A stretch of DNA of 49,402 nucleotides from Saprospiraceae bacterium. Its GTDB lineage: Bacteria; Bacteroidota; Bacteroidia; Chitinophagales; Saprospiraceae. The stretch spans positions 1 through 49,402 of the forward strand of contig JAIYAV010000174.1 of the NCBI GenBank assembly GCA_027488855.1, written 5' to 3'. The notes under the pieces are model-generated. The model had not been told where the DNA came from. It was given only the letters and a program-made list of their open reading frames with translations, and did no database searches. Position 1 is the stretch's first letter. The number at the start of each line of letters is the position of its first letter. The translations under genes were made by a program, and so were the position numbers. This document shows, piece after piece, positions 17,043 through 25,995 of the stretch.

Positions 17043-20000
17043 ATGAATCGTTCTTACACTTGCTTTTGGGCAGTGCTTGCACTGTCTTTGGCTTTGCCAT
17101 GTCTCCTGTGGAGCCAGGCTACCAATGCCTCCTTTAAAGGATTGATTTCCGATGCAAAAGGGGAAGTTTTAATCGGAGCCACCGTCCAAATTCGCAATGA
17201 ATCCACGGGCTTTTACACGGGTACCACTACCCAATTGGATGGCCGTTACCAATTGTTGCAACTACCATTGGGTGGGCCTTATACCATTAGTGTTTCCTAC
17301 ACTGGGTATGCCGACCAGCAGCTCAAAGGTTACAACCTCAATCAGGGCGATGTTGTACAAGTCAATGTAAAAATGCAAGAGCAAACTACTGAATTGAGCA
17401 CAGTAGAAATTACGGCCAACAAGCTGATTGACGATGTCAACAGTTTCGGTGCAGGTACAGCAGTTTCCTCCGACCAAATCAAGGCTCTGCCATTGGAAGG
17501 CCGCAACTTTAGCGGTTTGGTCGCCCTTTCGCCCCTGCAAGGTAATGGTGCCGCAAACCTGGGCGGACATCGCTCCGGTTCCACCAACATCACCATCGAT
17601 GGTGGCAACTTTCGTAGCCCACTCTGGGCGGGTTCAAGTGGTGGTGGCCCACAACAGATTTCACAGGAAGCCATCCGCGAGTTTCAGGTATCGACCAACG
17701 ACTACGACGTTGCGCAAGGCCGTCAAGGTGGTGGTGCAGTCAATGCCGTTACAAAAAATGGCACCAACGAGCTAAAAGGAACCCTCTTTTTCTACAATCG
17801 TGCTGATGAATTTTCGAGCCAATACGACATTCGTGGGGTAAAACGAAACATTGACTTTACGACCAACCAATGGGGTATGAGTTTGGGTGGCCCAATCATC
17901 AAAGACAAATTGCATTTCTTCGTCGCTTTTGACCGTCAGGATCAAAAAGAGCCAGTTAACAATGCGGACATCCAATCCGCTGATGATGAGCTCCGCTTGG
18001 GCATTCGGAAAGATACTTTGAACAAGTTCATCGACATCGCCCGCCGCGTATACGGCGTAGGTTCTGGCCCTCAGGTGGGTGTTTTTGAACGAAAAACCAC
18101 TTCTAATGTCATTTTTGCTCGTTTTGATTACACCCTCAACGCTAAGCACAAACTGACCTTCCGCAACAACATCACGACCTGGAACAACCCCTTGAATTCC
18201 AACGACAACTCCAATATTAACCTACGTGAAGTATGGAACAAACAAGAGGCACGCTCCTATACAGGGTTGGTGTCCTTGCGTTCCAATTTCAGCCCAAGCT
18301 TTTTGAACGAATTGAAGGTGCAGTTCCAGTCTGAGTACACTGCTCAGGTGCCCAGCGATGAACTACCAGCCCTGAACATTCCTCGCGCCATTGTAAACGT
18401 GCGTTCGCCGATACCAACGGCCAGCAATCCCAATGCAATATCTACGCGTACGGTACAAATTGGGGGTCAGCGCTTCACCCCAGAAAAAACCATTTACAAC
18501 CAAATCCATTTGGTCAACACCGCTTACCTCACCAAGGGCAAATACAACCTTACCCTCGGTACTGACAACTTCTTCACCGCGCTCGAAGATGTATTTACCT
18601 CCGAATTGAATGGCCGCTTCTTCTTCAACTCGCTGCAAGATTTCGAGTTGCAAAAACCTTCTCGTTACGTACGTGAAGTATACCTGGGCGAAGGTGAGCC
18701 TTGGGTACGTTACAATGTATTGGATGTATCTGCATTTGCACAAGTGGATTTTGAATTGGCCAAACACTTGGATGCTGTCGTGGGCGTTCGTTGGGATGGA
18801 ACAGCGTTTTTGACAAAGCCTACACCTAATGCTGATCTGGCCGAAAGTTTGAAAGTTTTCACCAATACCGCGCCAGTCGATTTTGACAACTTTCAGCCTC
18901 GGGTACAACTGACCTGGAATGTTGGTGGCAAAAACAAGGACATCCTCAAGTTTGGTGCGGGTGGCTTTTCCAACATGGCCATGTACTACAACCTGGCCAA
19001 CAACATGCTTTTTGATGGCAACAAAGTAGCCTCGATTGACGTGTCGACCAATGTACCTTTCCCTAATTTCAAAGCCTACCGCGAAGACCCAAGTACCGCT
19101 CCTGGTGTTACGCCTGGTCAACCGTATGTGTCGACCATCAATGCGATTGGGCCAGACTTTGAAATTCCTTTTACCTGGAAAGCCAACCTGAGCTACAACC
19201 GTTTGTTGCTGAAAGACAAGTTGCGGGTAGGTGTCAACTTGATTGCTTCACACACCACCGACAACTACGTATACCAAGAGACCAACCTGGTAGACGAGCC
19301 TTATTTCCGCCTGGCCAATGAAGACAACCGGGGCGTGTTTGTGCCTGCCGACAAAATTGCCCCCAACGGGACTCTAAAATGGCAAGACAGCCGCAAAGAT
19401 CCCAACCTGGGTCGGGTATTGGAATTGAATCCTGACGGTATTTTGGATCAAACTGCGCTCATCATTGACGCCGAATTGCGCCTGGGCAACAAAGGTGGTT
19501 TCGTAGCCGCCAGTTACACTAATAACAATGCCAAGGACAACTCTTCATACAACTGTTGTGTAGCCAATACCTCTACCTTCTTGCCAGTCAAAGACGATCC
19601 ACGGGCACTGAATTACGGTTATTCCGATGCACAGTTCCGCCACAAAGTTTTGGTGAGTGGTGCTACTCCCGAAATTGCTGGTTTCCAGTTGGGTGCGACG
19701 TTCAATGGCCAGGGTGGCTATCCATTCGCTTTCCACGCCTACCGGGCAGGAACCAGTTTGAACGGCGACTTCAATGAGCAAAATGACCTGGCCTTTTTGT
19801 TTGATCCCAACGATCCCAAGACCGATCCGACCCTGGCGGCATCCATCAAGGCATGGTTGGCCAATCCTCAGGTAGCCGAGGCGGCCAAAGATTATTACCG
19901 GGAAAACGTGGGCAAAATTGCACCCCGTAATGGTGGCAGCAACCCATTCTTTTCTACCATCGACCTGCGTTTGACCAAAAAGTTCAACACATTTGGCAAA

Positions 20001-20222
20001 CAGTCACTGGAATTAAGTGCAGACTTGTTCAACTTTGTGAACTTGTTGGACAAAAACAAGGGCCGCAATACCAATCTGGGCCGCGAATCGCGTTTGCTCA
20101 ACATTTCCGGTTTTGATAAAACCCTGCAGCAATACAAATATACCCTCAACTCCAATACAGGTGTAGATCCGGTGGGGGGCACACCCTGGCGTTTGCAGTT
20201 GGGTTTGCGTTACAATTTCTAA
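17043..20222 (+). CDS. TonB-dependent receptor, Oar-like, with carboxypeptidase-regulatory N-terminal domain
   Basis: 1,059-residue outer-membrane protein. A signal peptide (ending LLWSQA) is followed by a CarboxypepD_reg domain (FKGLISDAKGEVLIGATVQI, residues ~29-115), a plug-like region (SDQIKALPLEGRNFSGLVAL, with GGHRSGSTNITIDGGNFRSP and a QGRQGGGAVNAVTKNGTN segment) and a large beta-barrel ending WRLQLGLRYNF with the C-terminal Phe typical of barrels. The NAVTKNGTN..KGTLFFYNR pattern is that of the Oar family rather than SusC, and no SusD gene follows. Ligand unknown. It has its own terminator at 20250-20277 and is monocistronic here. Confidence 0.88.
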   Translation: MNRSYTCFWAVLALSLALPCLLWSQATNASFKGLISDAKGEVLIGATVQIRNESTGFYTGTTTQLDGRYQLLQLPLGGPYTISVSYTGYADQQLKGYNLNQGDVVQVNVKMQEQTTELSTVEITANKLIDDVNSFGAGTAVSSDQIKALPLEGRNFSGLVALSPLQGNGAANLGGHRSGSTNITIDGGNFRSPLWAGSSGGGPQQISQEAIREFQVSTNDYDVAQGRQGGGAVNAVTKNGTNELKGTLFFYNRADEFSSQYDIRGVKRNIDFTTNQWGMSLGGPIIKDKLHFFVAFDRQDQKEPVNNADIQSADDELRLGIRKDTLNKFIDIARRVYGVGSGPQVGVFERKTTSNVIFARFDYTLNAKHKLTFRNNITTWNNPLNSNDNSNINLREVWNKQEARSYTGLVSLRSNFSPSFLNELKVQFQSEYTAQVPSDELPALNIPRAIVNVRSPIPTASNPNAISTRTVQIGGQRFTPEKTIYNQIHLVNTAYLTKGKYNLTLGTDNFFTALEDVFTSELNGRFFFNSLQDFELQKPSRYVREVYLGEGEPWVRYNVLDVSAFAQVDFELAKHLDAVVGVRWDGTAFLTKPTPNADLAESLKVFTNTAPVDFDNFQPRVQLTWNVGGKNKDILKFGAGGFSNMAMYYNLANNMLFDGNKVASIDVSTNVPFPNFKAYREDPSTAPGVTPGQPYVSTINAIGPDFEIPFTWKANLSYNRLLLKDKLRVGVNLIASHTTDNYVYQETNLVDEPYFRLANEDNRGVFVPADKIAPNGTLKWQDSRKDPNLGRVLELNPDGILDQTALIIDAELRLGNKGGFVAASYTNNNAKDNSSYNCCVANTSTFLPVKDDPRALNYGYSDAQFRHKVLVSGATPEIAGFQLGATFNGQGGYPFAFHAYRAGTSLNGDFNEQNDLAFLFDPNDPKTDPTLAASIKAWLANPQVAEAAKDYYRENVGKIAPRNGGSNPFFSTIDLRLTKKFNTFGKQSLELSADLFNFVNLLDKNKGRNTNLGRESRLLNISGFDKTLQQYKYTLNSNTGVDPVGGTPWRLQLGLRYNF

Positions 20223-20249
20223 TTAGCTGTTTCATACATTATACTTTCT

Positions 20250-20281
20250 GCCCAGTTGACTTGCTTGTCAACTGGGCATTT
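20250..20281 (+). terminator. Intrinsic terminator after the Oar-like receptor gene
   Basis: A perfect 11-bp stem, GCCCAGTTGAC (20250-20260) with GTCAACTGGGC (20267-20277), has a 6-nt loop TTGCTT and is followed by ATTTTTATT. It ends the receptor transcript 28 bp after the stop codon; the T-rich tail is on the plus strand. Confidence 0.9.
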
Positions 20282-20354
20282 TTATTCGACATGTAATTGT
20301 TTTCAGAAATTACAACGTGTATTTTTGTCCAAAATATGGTTTGCTTGTTAATAC

Positions 20355-20942
20355 CTATTCCCTCTGATTCAATTTAAACCCAACCCCTAAACTCGTTGTC
20401 TTGGTCAGCTCTCTGGCGAAAAACAGATTAAGCGGATAGAGTGGGATGTAATGCTGAAAAGAAAAATAGACCCGCTTTTTGCCCCATTTCAAATTGTACA
20501 GCAGTCCCAATTCAGGGCGCAACTTAGCGGTAATCAATTCGGGCTTGAGTTCCTCATCTACATAGGTATGCGAACGGTAATAATTCCCTCCAGCCATCAA
20601 AAACAGGTTATTGTTGAGGCTTTTGCGCCCAAAAGTGCCACCAATACCTACTGTTTCACGCCACCAAAAGTTGTTTAGTACCAGGTATTTTTGATCGGGA
20701 TCGGTGTTAAAAATGGACTTGGCAATTTCTGAGTAGAATACCACAGACAAGTGCTTCGCGATGTTCTTTTGGTACAAAACATTCACATTCGGAGTGACCG
20801 GAACTTGCAGTAATCCGTTCTTTCCTACTTTAAATTCCAGGCTACTAAAACCTTTGTCAATGTAGCTTGGAGCTGTGTTTTGAGCACTGGCCAGCGTAGC
20901 AATCGCCAATACCAGAATGGCCAATGAGATGTGCTTATTCAT
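20355..20942 (-). CDS. Exported hypothetical protein, probable small outer-membrane beta-barrel
   Basis: 195 residues with a signal peptide (SLAILVLAIATLASAQ). The mature part alternates hydrophobic and polar residues in strand-like runs (HLSVVFYSEIAKSIF, NNNLFLMAGGNYYRSHTYV, KRVYFSFQHYIPLYPLNLF, TSLGVGFKLNQRE), the pattern of a small outer-membrane barrel. No named family is recognised. It follows the esterase-D-like lipoprotein gene by 11 bp on the same strand and is probably co-transcribed with it. It converges on the Oar-like receptor gene. Confidence 0.7.
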   Translation of the reverse strand: MNKHISLAILVLAIATLASAQNTAPSYIDKGFSSLEFKVGKNGLLQVPVTPNVNVLYQKNIAKHLSVVFYSEIAKSIFNTDPDQKYLVLNNFWWRETVGIGGTFGRKSLNNNLFLMAGGNYYRSHTYVDEELKPELITAKLRPELGLLYNLKWGKKRVYFSFQHYIPLYPLNLFFARELTKTTSLGVGFKLNQRE

Positions 20943-20953
20943 GTGAAAAGGGA

Positions 20954-21787
20954 TTATTGGTGTTGGTAATAAAAATCAAGAGCCCGCTCCAGGTCCTCTG
21001 AGGCAGAAGATATGTGTCCGGTATTGGGGATTTTGTAAAAAGAAGTGGTGCAGTTGGGGTAGTATTTTTTCATGCGCAGGTACCACTCTTCGGCTAGAAT
21101 GGCTATTCCTTCTTCAAATTCGCCACAACCGACATATACCAGGCATTTTTTTAAAGCATTGCTAGACCTGTTTTCCAATTCATACTTAAGCCCAATGCCA
21201 TCATCCCACCAATATGCTGGACTCAACATCAGGTAATTGCTGAAAACGCCATGGTGTTTGGCAAACATATACCCGGATACACTACCGCCCAAAGAGTGGC
21301 CTGAAATGGTACGCTTTGAAGCACTGGTGTCTACCGAAAATTCTTCTTCAATCCTCGGAATGAGCTCATGCTGAAGGAATTTTGCGTAATTCTCCGTTCC
21401 GCCTCCTTGATTTCCGAACTGCTTTAATACTGTTGGTGCATAATCCCGGATGCGGTCTTCGGTGGAACCAATGGCTACGATAATTACATTTTGCTTTCGG
21501 TACTTTGCACTGATTTCCTGGCTCATTTTTCCAACCAAGTCATACACTTTGCTGCCACCAGATTCGTCATCGCCATCCAACACATAAATGGTCGCGTACT
21601 TTATCCCCGGCTGGTAGTCTGCGGGGAGTACGACATAAACAGGATAGGTTGTCCCGGTGTAAGTCGATTTAATGGAAAGAGGTTTTACCCTGGAGGCATC
21701 CAGCGGCTCTTCTTTGGTGCAGGAACCGAACCAGAACAGACCTAGCATGAGGAAGATCAAGCTCGCCTTTAATTTGATGTTTTGCAT
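20954..21787 (-). CDS. Esterase D-like alpha/beta hydrolase, lipoprotein
   Basis: 277 residues with a lipoprotein signal (LFWFGSC, Cys23). The body is a PF00756-type (esterase D/Fes) alpha/beta hydrolase: YPVYVVLPADYQPG, YVLDGD, the nucleophile Ser165 in SGHSLGGSVSGYMFAKH, LMLSPAYWW and a C-terminal NTGHISSA carrying the catalytic His. Family members include feruloyl and acetyl-xylan esterases and siderophore esterases; the substrate here is unknown. It lies 11 bp upstream of the small barrel gene and 96 bp downstream of the broken AraC regulator gene, whose control it could have been under. Confidence 0.85.
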   Translation of the reverse strand: MQNIKLKASLIFLMLGLFWFGSCTKEEPLDASRVKPLSIKSTYTGTTYPVYVVLPADYQPGIKYATIYVLDGDDESGGSKVYDLVGKMSQEISAKYRKQNVIIVAIGSTEDRIRDYAPTVLKQFGNQGGGTENYAKFLQHELIPRIEEEFSVDTSASKRTISGHSLGGSVSGYMFAKHHGVFSNYLMLSPAYWWDDGIGLKYELENRSSNALKKCLVYVGCGEFEEGIAILAEEWYLRMKKYYPNCTTSFYKIPNTGHISSASEDLERALDFYYQHQ

Positions 21788-21804
21788 AACAGTCGTTTTT
21801 TCTT

Positions 21805-21812
21805 CAAAACTA
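21805..21812 (-). promoter_or_regulatory. Candidate -7 element for the esterase-D-like gene
   Basis: On the minus strand this reads TAGTTTTG, a full match to TAnnTTTG, ending 17 bp before the start codon at 21787. No TTTG lies at the expected -33 distance, so the site is only half supported. Confidence 0.3.
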
Positions 21813-21883
21813 TGCCTGCAAAACGGCGCTCCTGTTCTATCTTATAAAATCAAACCAAAAACCTGTGCAGAAGGGGGTCAATA

Positions 21884-23011
21884 TTATAAAACAGAACTGC
21901 GGCTTTTGTATTCACTGGGTGATAAACCTGTGATCTTCTTGAAGGTAGTGTTAAACACCGTTTTTGAGTTGAATCCTGCATCAAATGCAATGCCGAGGAT
22001 GCTTAAATGGGCGACTTGAGGATCATCCAATAATTTTTTTGCCTCTTCCACCCGGTATCGGTTCACATACTGGGCGAAATTTTCTCCATAGCCCTCATTG
22101 ATGACGTAAGAGAGGGTGTGAATGGTGATTTGCATGCGTGCTGCCAATTTTAGCAAATTCAATTCATTGTCCAGGAAAGGCTTTTCTGACTGCATCAATG
22201 CATCTAATTGTTGCTTCAACCCTTGCAATTGTGCTGGCTCAAGTTGTGGTTTTTTAGGCAATTCCGGTTTTCCTTCTGTCAGTTGTTGGATGGCTTCTTT
22301 TTCATTTGGGTTAAAATTGTACACCTCCCTTTGGTGCAAAGCGTACTAGGCGAGAAAAAAAACCAATACGAAATAAGTGGTAGTGACTATATAGTTCAGC
22401 AAATCACTTTGCACCAAGACATAGATGGCCCACACCGCTGCCAGGATCAATACACAGATCAGGAAATATTTGAACCAACTCAAATCAATTCCTTCGCTGG
22501 AGGAATGGATTTGTGCTACATTTTTTTGGTGGCGATTGATCTTGAGCAAGGACAAGATACAGTACACTAGCGTATACACCAAGATGATGCCAGAGGCAAT
22601 ATAATCGTCCGCTTGCATCGGCTCCTCGGTCAACATCATCTTTAGTTTACTTGGTCCATCCTGCATCAACAATGCGGGAAGGTTCAAAATGCAGTAAGTG
22701 ATGAAAAAAAAGAAATGGAGCGGATCTGTCCATCGATACTTTCTTTGTGGCGAAACAAAATACAGGGCGGCAAAATAAATTGAGGGGGGCACTAAAAAAA
22801 ACAACAGGTCGGAGATGCCGATCAAATGAGGTAAAGTAGGGTAAACTTTATGGGTAATCAACAAAGCATCCAAATTGAGCATGGCCAAACTGAACATAAA
22901 AATGCTTAGCCAAAAGTTTGCTTGTTTGTTCACCCCCTTTGGATTGGTAAATATGAGAAAGGATAAAAGAAGGGTTGAACCTGCGGTTAAAGCTTCTAAT
23001 AATTGTAACAT
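21884..23011 (-). pseudogene. Membrane-bound AraC-family regulator interrupted by an in-frame TAG
   Basis: One reading frame runs from the ATG at 23011 to 21884, broken only by a TAG at 22346-22348 (codon 222). The N-terminal part has about seven hydrophobic segments, from LEALTAGSTLLLSFLIF to YIVTTTYFVLVFFLA, the layout of 7TM sensor regulators. Directly after the TAG come YALHQREVYNF, like the juxtamembrane Y-x-L-x-Q segment of this family, a charged linker, and a complete AraC-type helix-turn-helix (VNRYRVEEAKKLLDDP to SKTVFNTTFKKITGLSPSEYK). A TTG at 22339 could restart a free DNA-binding domain of 151 residues. One substitution would restore a full-length protein of 375 residues. It is either a recent pseudogene, a sequencing error or a read-through case. 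Confidence 0.8.
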
Positions 23012-23069
23012 TTGAAAAGGCTTTATAGGGTGAGGACATATTCAAGTCCCAACCGCAACGCAAGTTACT

Positions 23070-23798
23070 TTATTTCCATTCCTTATTTCCCTTCCCCAAA
23101 TAAGCAGCTCCTATAATCACTACATCCTGCAAAAAATGAATTGCCCAAGCCCAAAAAAACCCTTGGGTTTCATCCACCGACTTGGCTAGCACATAGCCCA
23201 AAATCCCGGCCAAAAACGCGCCAATAACCCCACTCGGCATACCCCAGTAATGCGGAATACCAAACAAAACGGCAGAGACACCATATATGACAACTGGAGC
23301 CAACAGCCCCTTCAAAGGCACCACAATGCCCACGCGAAAGATGAGTTCTTCACCCAAAGCATTGGTCAGCGCAAACAACAAAATCCATCCCATACCTGAA
23401 AAAAGCAAATTCCACTTGACTTGTTGCCGTTTCACCTGAAAATACATGAATATGGCCGTGACCAACGTAATCACGACCGAAAGGGAAAGCCCGGTTTGCA
23501 TCCAGCGATCTCCTTGCTGGATGCCAAACAGCGCCATTTTTTCAGCAACAGCATTGATGTCGCCAATGGCCAGATAAGGCCAAAAATCACTTCCGGTGCA
23601 CAATGCGTTGATGAGCAAAAGCAATAAAGCGCTAAACAGCAACACCAACTGGTATTTGATTTGGAAATCGATGTAGTCGTTGCCGGACAAACGAATTTTG
23701 ATTTTGTCGATGGCCTTGCCTACACTCAACAATACAAGGGTGGCAAGAATGACGAGAAGGATACTGATGATCATAAGGCAATTGATTATTTGTACCAT
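23070..23798 (-). CDS. CPBP family intramembrane metalloprotease
   Basis: 242 residues from the ATG at 23798, which overlaps the upstream gene by 13 bp; an ATG at 23774 is also possible. It is a polytopic membrane protein with the CPBP (CAAX-protease/bacteriocin-processing, Abi) motifs: EE at residues 150-151 in GEELIFR with Arg155, His183 in FGIPHYWG, and His221 with Asp225 in WAIHFLQD. These supply the metal and catalytic residues of the Rce1-like fold. Bacterial members process prenylated or secreted peptides, or give bacteriocin self-immunity; the substrate here is unknown. It is probably translated together with the upstream outer-membrane protein. Confidence 0.85.
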   Translation of the reverse strand: MVQIINCLMIISILLVILATLVLLSVGKAIDKIKIRLSGNDYIDFQIKYQLVLLFSALLLLLINALCTGSDFWPYLAIGDINAVAEKMALFGIQQGDRWMQTGLSLSVVITLVTAIFMYFQVKRQQVKWNLLFSGMGWILLFALTNALGEELIFRVGIVVPLKGLLAPVVIYGVSAVLFGIPHYWGMPSGVIGAFLAGILGYVLAKSVDETQGFFWAWAIHFLQDVVIIGAAYLGKGNKEWK

Positions 23799-25063
23799 TT
23801 TTTCCGCGAAGGATACCATACCGCTTGAATGACATTGTATTCCAACTGATTCATGGAATGAATTTCGCCATTTATGCGGATTTTTTGAAACGGAACCCAG
23901 CGCAAATTGGTGCGCAGCACAAATGCTTGTTCGGTCTTGCCGGGCAAAATATCCCAACCAAAAGTGATGCCAGGACTTACCTGAGTCTTTTCGGCCACCA
24001 AAGCCTCATTTTCTTTGACTTGAATCTTGTCAAGCCCAACGTTGAGGCCAATGTATGGTGTAAAACCATGGTAATCCAGCAAATAGTAATAGGTTTCAAA
24101 AAGCAGGGAGTTTTTAATCGTGTTTTGGGTAAAACCGTACCCTTTTTCTTTGAAAGGGATGTGGCGATAGGCCAAAGCAGTTGCTATTCTGGCACGGTTG
24201 AAATGATAGCCTAAAGACAAATCGAGGTAGGTTTTAGAGATACTGCGCTGGTTGACAAAAGCATGATTTTGTTGATTGTAAGCTGAACCTTCCAATACAA
24301 AGGATGTAGAAGGGCCAATGCCGAAAAACCAGTCTCCACGGTGGCTTGGAGCCGCATCGGGCTTTGAAAAACCAGCATAAGCATTCAATTGATTGGCTAT
24401 TGCGGGATTCATCCCTTTCCCTGTTGTTTCAAAACTGTAAATGATGCCCAGATTTGCGGATAAGGCAGGGGTTTGGATGGTTTGGAAATGCGTTGCATCG
24501 ATTGGGTAATCAAATTGATGCTTTGGATAAACATTTATACCCAAGCGGAACAACCAATCTTGCTTCCCGTACAAAAAACCTCCGTCAAACCTCAGGTCGT
24601 TTTTATTGAACAGAGGGTTGTCTGCCTGATCCACTTTTTGCCTGAAGTTGGAAACGACCCAGGCAGCGCCGAGATAAGGGGTCAATTGTTCACTTTTTAA
24701 AGCCCAGGGCATCCAGCGCATCCCTGTTACCACCGATTCACTGAGTTCAGCTTTTACCTGATCGCTGCTGGATGTTGAAAAACTAGCCAAAGGAATGGAA
24801 ATGTAAAAATCGCCCCTTCCCCAGAAATGGATGCCGCCGATGTTGAGGTTTGGGGAAAACGAAAGAGGATGTGTGCGGTCTACACTTCCATCACTTGCGT
24901 TCCATATCCGCCCCGTAAAAGATGGATAGATATTGGAGCCCAGTTCCAGGTAAGTCTTGGCAAAATTCAATCGAACTTTGGTGCTGTCTTGTGCCTGCAG
25001 GGTATAGACGAATGCGATAAACAAAACTACGGACAGGAGATTTTTCATCATCTTGGACTTCAA
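23786..25063 (-). CDS. Outer-membrane beta-barrel protein, hypothetical
   Basis: 425 residues with a signal peptide (LLSVVLFIAFVYTLQAQ). The mature part has a barrel-like strand pattern with aromatic girdles (YLELGSNIYPSFTGRIW, GGIHFWGRGDFYISIPLASF, ARIATALAYRHIPF, SLLFETYYYLLDYHGFTPYIGLNVGLD). No named family is recognised. It overlaps the CPBP protease start and lies downstream of a full TAnnTTTG match. The Crp/Fnr gene beyond is on the same strand, 76 bp upstream, and could contribute read-through. Confidence 0.75.
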   Translation of the reverse strand: MKSKMMKNLLSVVLFIAFVYTLQAQDSTKVRLNFAKTYLELGSNIYPSFTGRIWNASDGSVDRTHPLSFSPNLNIGGIHFWGRGDFYISIPLASFSTSSSDQVKAELSESVVTGMRWMPWALKSEQLTPYLGAAWVVSNFRQKVDQADNPLFNKNDLRFDGGFLYGKQDWLFRLGINVYPKHQFDYPIDATHFQTIQTPALSANLGIIYSFETTGKGMNPAIANQLNAYAGFSKPDAAPSHRGDWFFGIGPSTSFVLEGSAYNQQNHAFVNQRSISKTYLDLSLGYHFNRARIATALAYRHIPFKEKGYGFTQNTIKNSLLFETYYYLLDYHGFTPYIGLNVGLDKIQVKENEALVAEKTQVSPGITFGWDILPGKTEQAFVLRTNLRWVPFQKIRINGEIHSMNQLEYNVIQAVWYPSRKKWYK

Positions 25064-25082
25064 ATGGGTGAATACGATGATG

Positions 25083-25090
25083 CAAACCTA
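25083..25090 (-). promoter_or_regulatory. Candidate -7 element for the outer-membrane protein/CPBP pair
   Basis: On the minus strand this reads TAGGTTTG, a full match to TAnnTTTG, 19 bp before the start codon at 25063. TTTG (minus strand) at 25105-25108 lies 14 bp further upstream, shorter than the usual spacing. Confidence 0.35.
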
Positions 25091-25139
25091 GGCCGCCTTG
25101 AATTCAAAAAAATTGATCTATGGTAAGAAAGACTTGTTT

Positions 25140-25712
25140 CTACAGGTTTTTTTTGCGGATACGGCTCAAACTTTCAGGGGTAATTCCCAAATAAGAAGCC
25201 AAATGAATCTGGGCTGTGCGCAGAATGACATTGGGGTTTTCGATCAACAACTTGCGGTAGCGTTGTTCGGCAGTGAGCAACAACAAATCAGTTTGCTGAT
25301 GCTGTTTGTGGATGAACAAGCTTTCAGCTACCAGGATTTTGATTTTTTCACCGAAAGGGGTGCTGTACAATTGGTTCAGATTGAGGTAATCAATGGCCAA
25401 AGCTTGGGTGTTTTCCAGTGCTTTGGTGTACAAGGGACTAGGAGCTTGGGTGAGTAAGGACATGTAATCGCTGACAAAATCCTTTTCATAAGCCAGGTCA
25501 ATACACACATCGTGGTTTTCTTTGTACAAAAAAATTCCGATTGAACCTTCCTGAATGAGCAGCAATTGCCGTTCAGTGGTGCCAGATGCCTTGATCACTT
25601 CGTGTTTGTCAAAACTGGCCACTTTGAGGTATTGGGCAAAATTTTCCCAGGCCTGTAATGGCGCCTCGAAGTACGGATCGAAGAAGGATTTGACTTGCCG
25701 GGCGAGACTCAT
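25140..25712 (-). CDS. Crp/Fnr family transcriptional regulator
   Basis: 190 residues with an N-terminal cyclic-nucleotide-binding-like beta-roll (FAQYLKVASFDKHEVIKASG, LLLIQEGSIGIFLYKEN, residues ~20-110), a long dimerisation helix and a C-terminal helix-turn-helix (RTAQIHLASYLGITPESLSRIRKK). The phosphate-binding motif of true cAMP receptors is not evident, as is usual in Bacteroidota members. It is divergent from the VapBC pair and upstream of an outer-membrane protein and CPBP protease on its own strand; its target genes are not known. Confidence 0.88.
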   Translation of the reverse strand: MSLARQVKSFFDPYFEAPLQAWENFAQYLKVASFDKHEVIKASGTTERQLLLIQEGSIGIFLYKENHDVCIDLAYEKDFVSDYMSLLTQAPSPLYTKALENTQALAIDYLNLNQLYSTPFGEKIKILVAESLFIHKQHQQTDLLLLTAEQRYRKLLIENPNVILRTAQIHLASYLGITPESLSRIRKKNL

Positions 25713-25770
25713 GGTTTTATTGACGATTTTTGTTCGTTTGGACCTAAAATTAGCTTTTTAAAAGTACAGT

Positions 25771-25799
25771 GTGTATATTTGTCTAAAAAAAGGTGTATA
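25771..25799 (+). promoter_or_regulatory. Promoter and repeated GTGTATA boxes upstream of vapB
   Basis: TATATTTG at 25774-25781 fully matches the Bacteroidota -7 element. GTGTATA occurs at 25771-25777 and again at 25793-25799, 22 bp apart (about two helical turns), one overlapping the -7 element and one just before the ATG. Type II antitoxins usually bind repeated sites over their own promoter, so these may be the operator. No clear -33 TTTG is present. Confidence 0.45.
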
Positions 25800-25800
25800 C

Positions 25801-25995
25801 ATGAGAACAAATATTGTTATTGACGATGCCTTAATGACTCAAGCCATGAGTCTAAGTGGTCTAGAAACCAAAAAGGCCGTTGTTGAAGAAGCATTGAAGA
25901 TATTCATCCAAATTCAACAACAGCTGTTGATCCGCAACTTCAGGGGAAAATTGAAATGGGAAGGTGATTTAGAACAAATGCGCTTAGATCAATGA
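25801..25995 (+). CDS. vapB: VapB-type antitoxin
   Basis: 64 residues from the ATG at 25801; an earlier ATG at 25771 would place the promoter inside the gene. MRTNIVIDDALMTQAMSLSG is the ribbon-helix-helix DNA-binding start of the VapB (DUF2191-like) family, and TKKAVVEEALKIFIQIQQQ forms the second helix. The C-terminal tail (RGKLKWEGDLEQMR) is the part that usually wraps the toxin and blocks its active site; the RGKLKWEGDL motif is characteristic. The stop codon overlaps the toxin start (ATGA at 25992-25995), giving translational coupling. Confidence 0.9.
   Translation: MRTNIVIDDALMTQAMSLSGLETKKAVVEEALKIFIQIQQQLLIRNFRGKLKWEGDLEQMRLDQ

Noticed and set aside
23799-23957. Longer N-terminus for the CPBP protease
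   Set aside because: This stretch lies inside the upstream gene and codes for non-hydrophobic sequence; the start at 23798 or 23774 opens directly with the first membrane helix.
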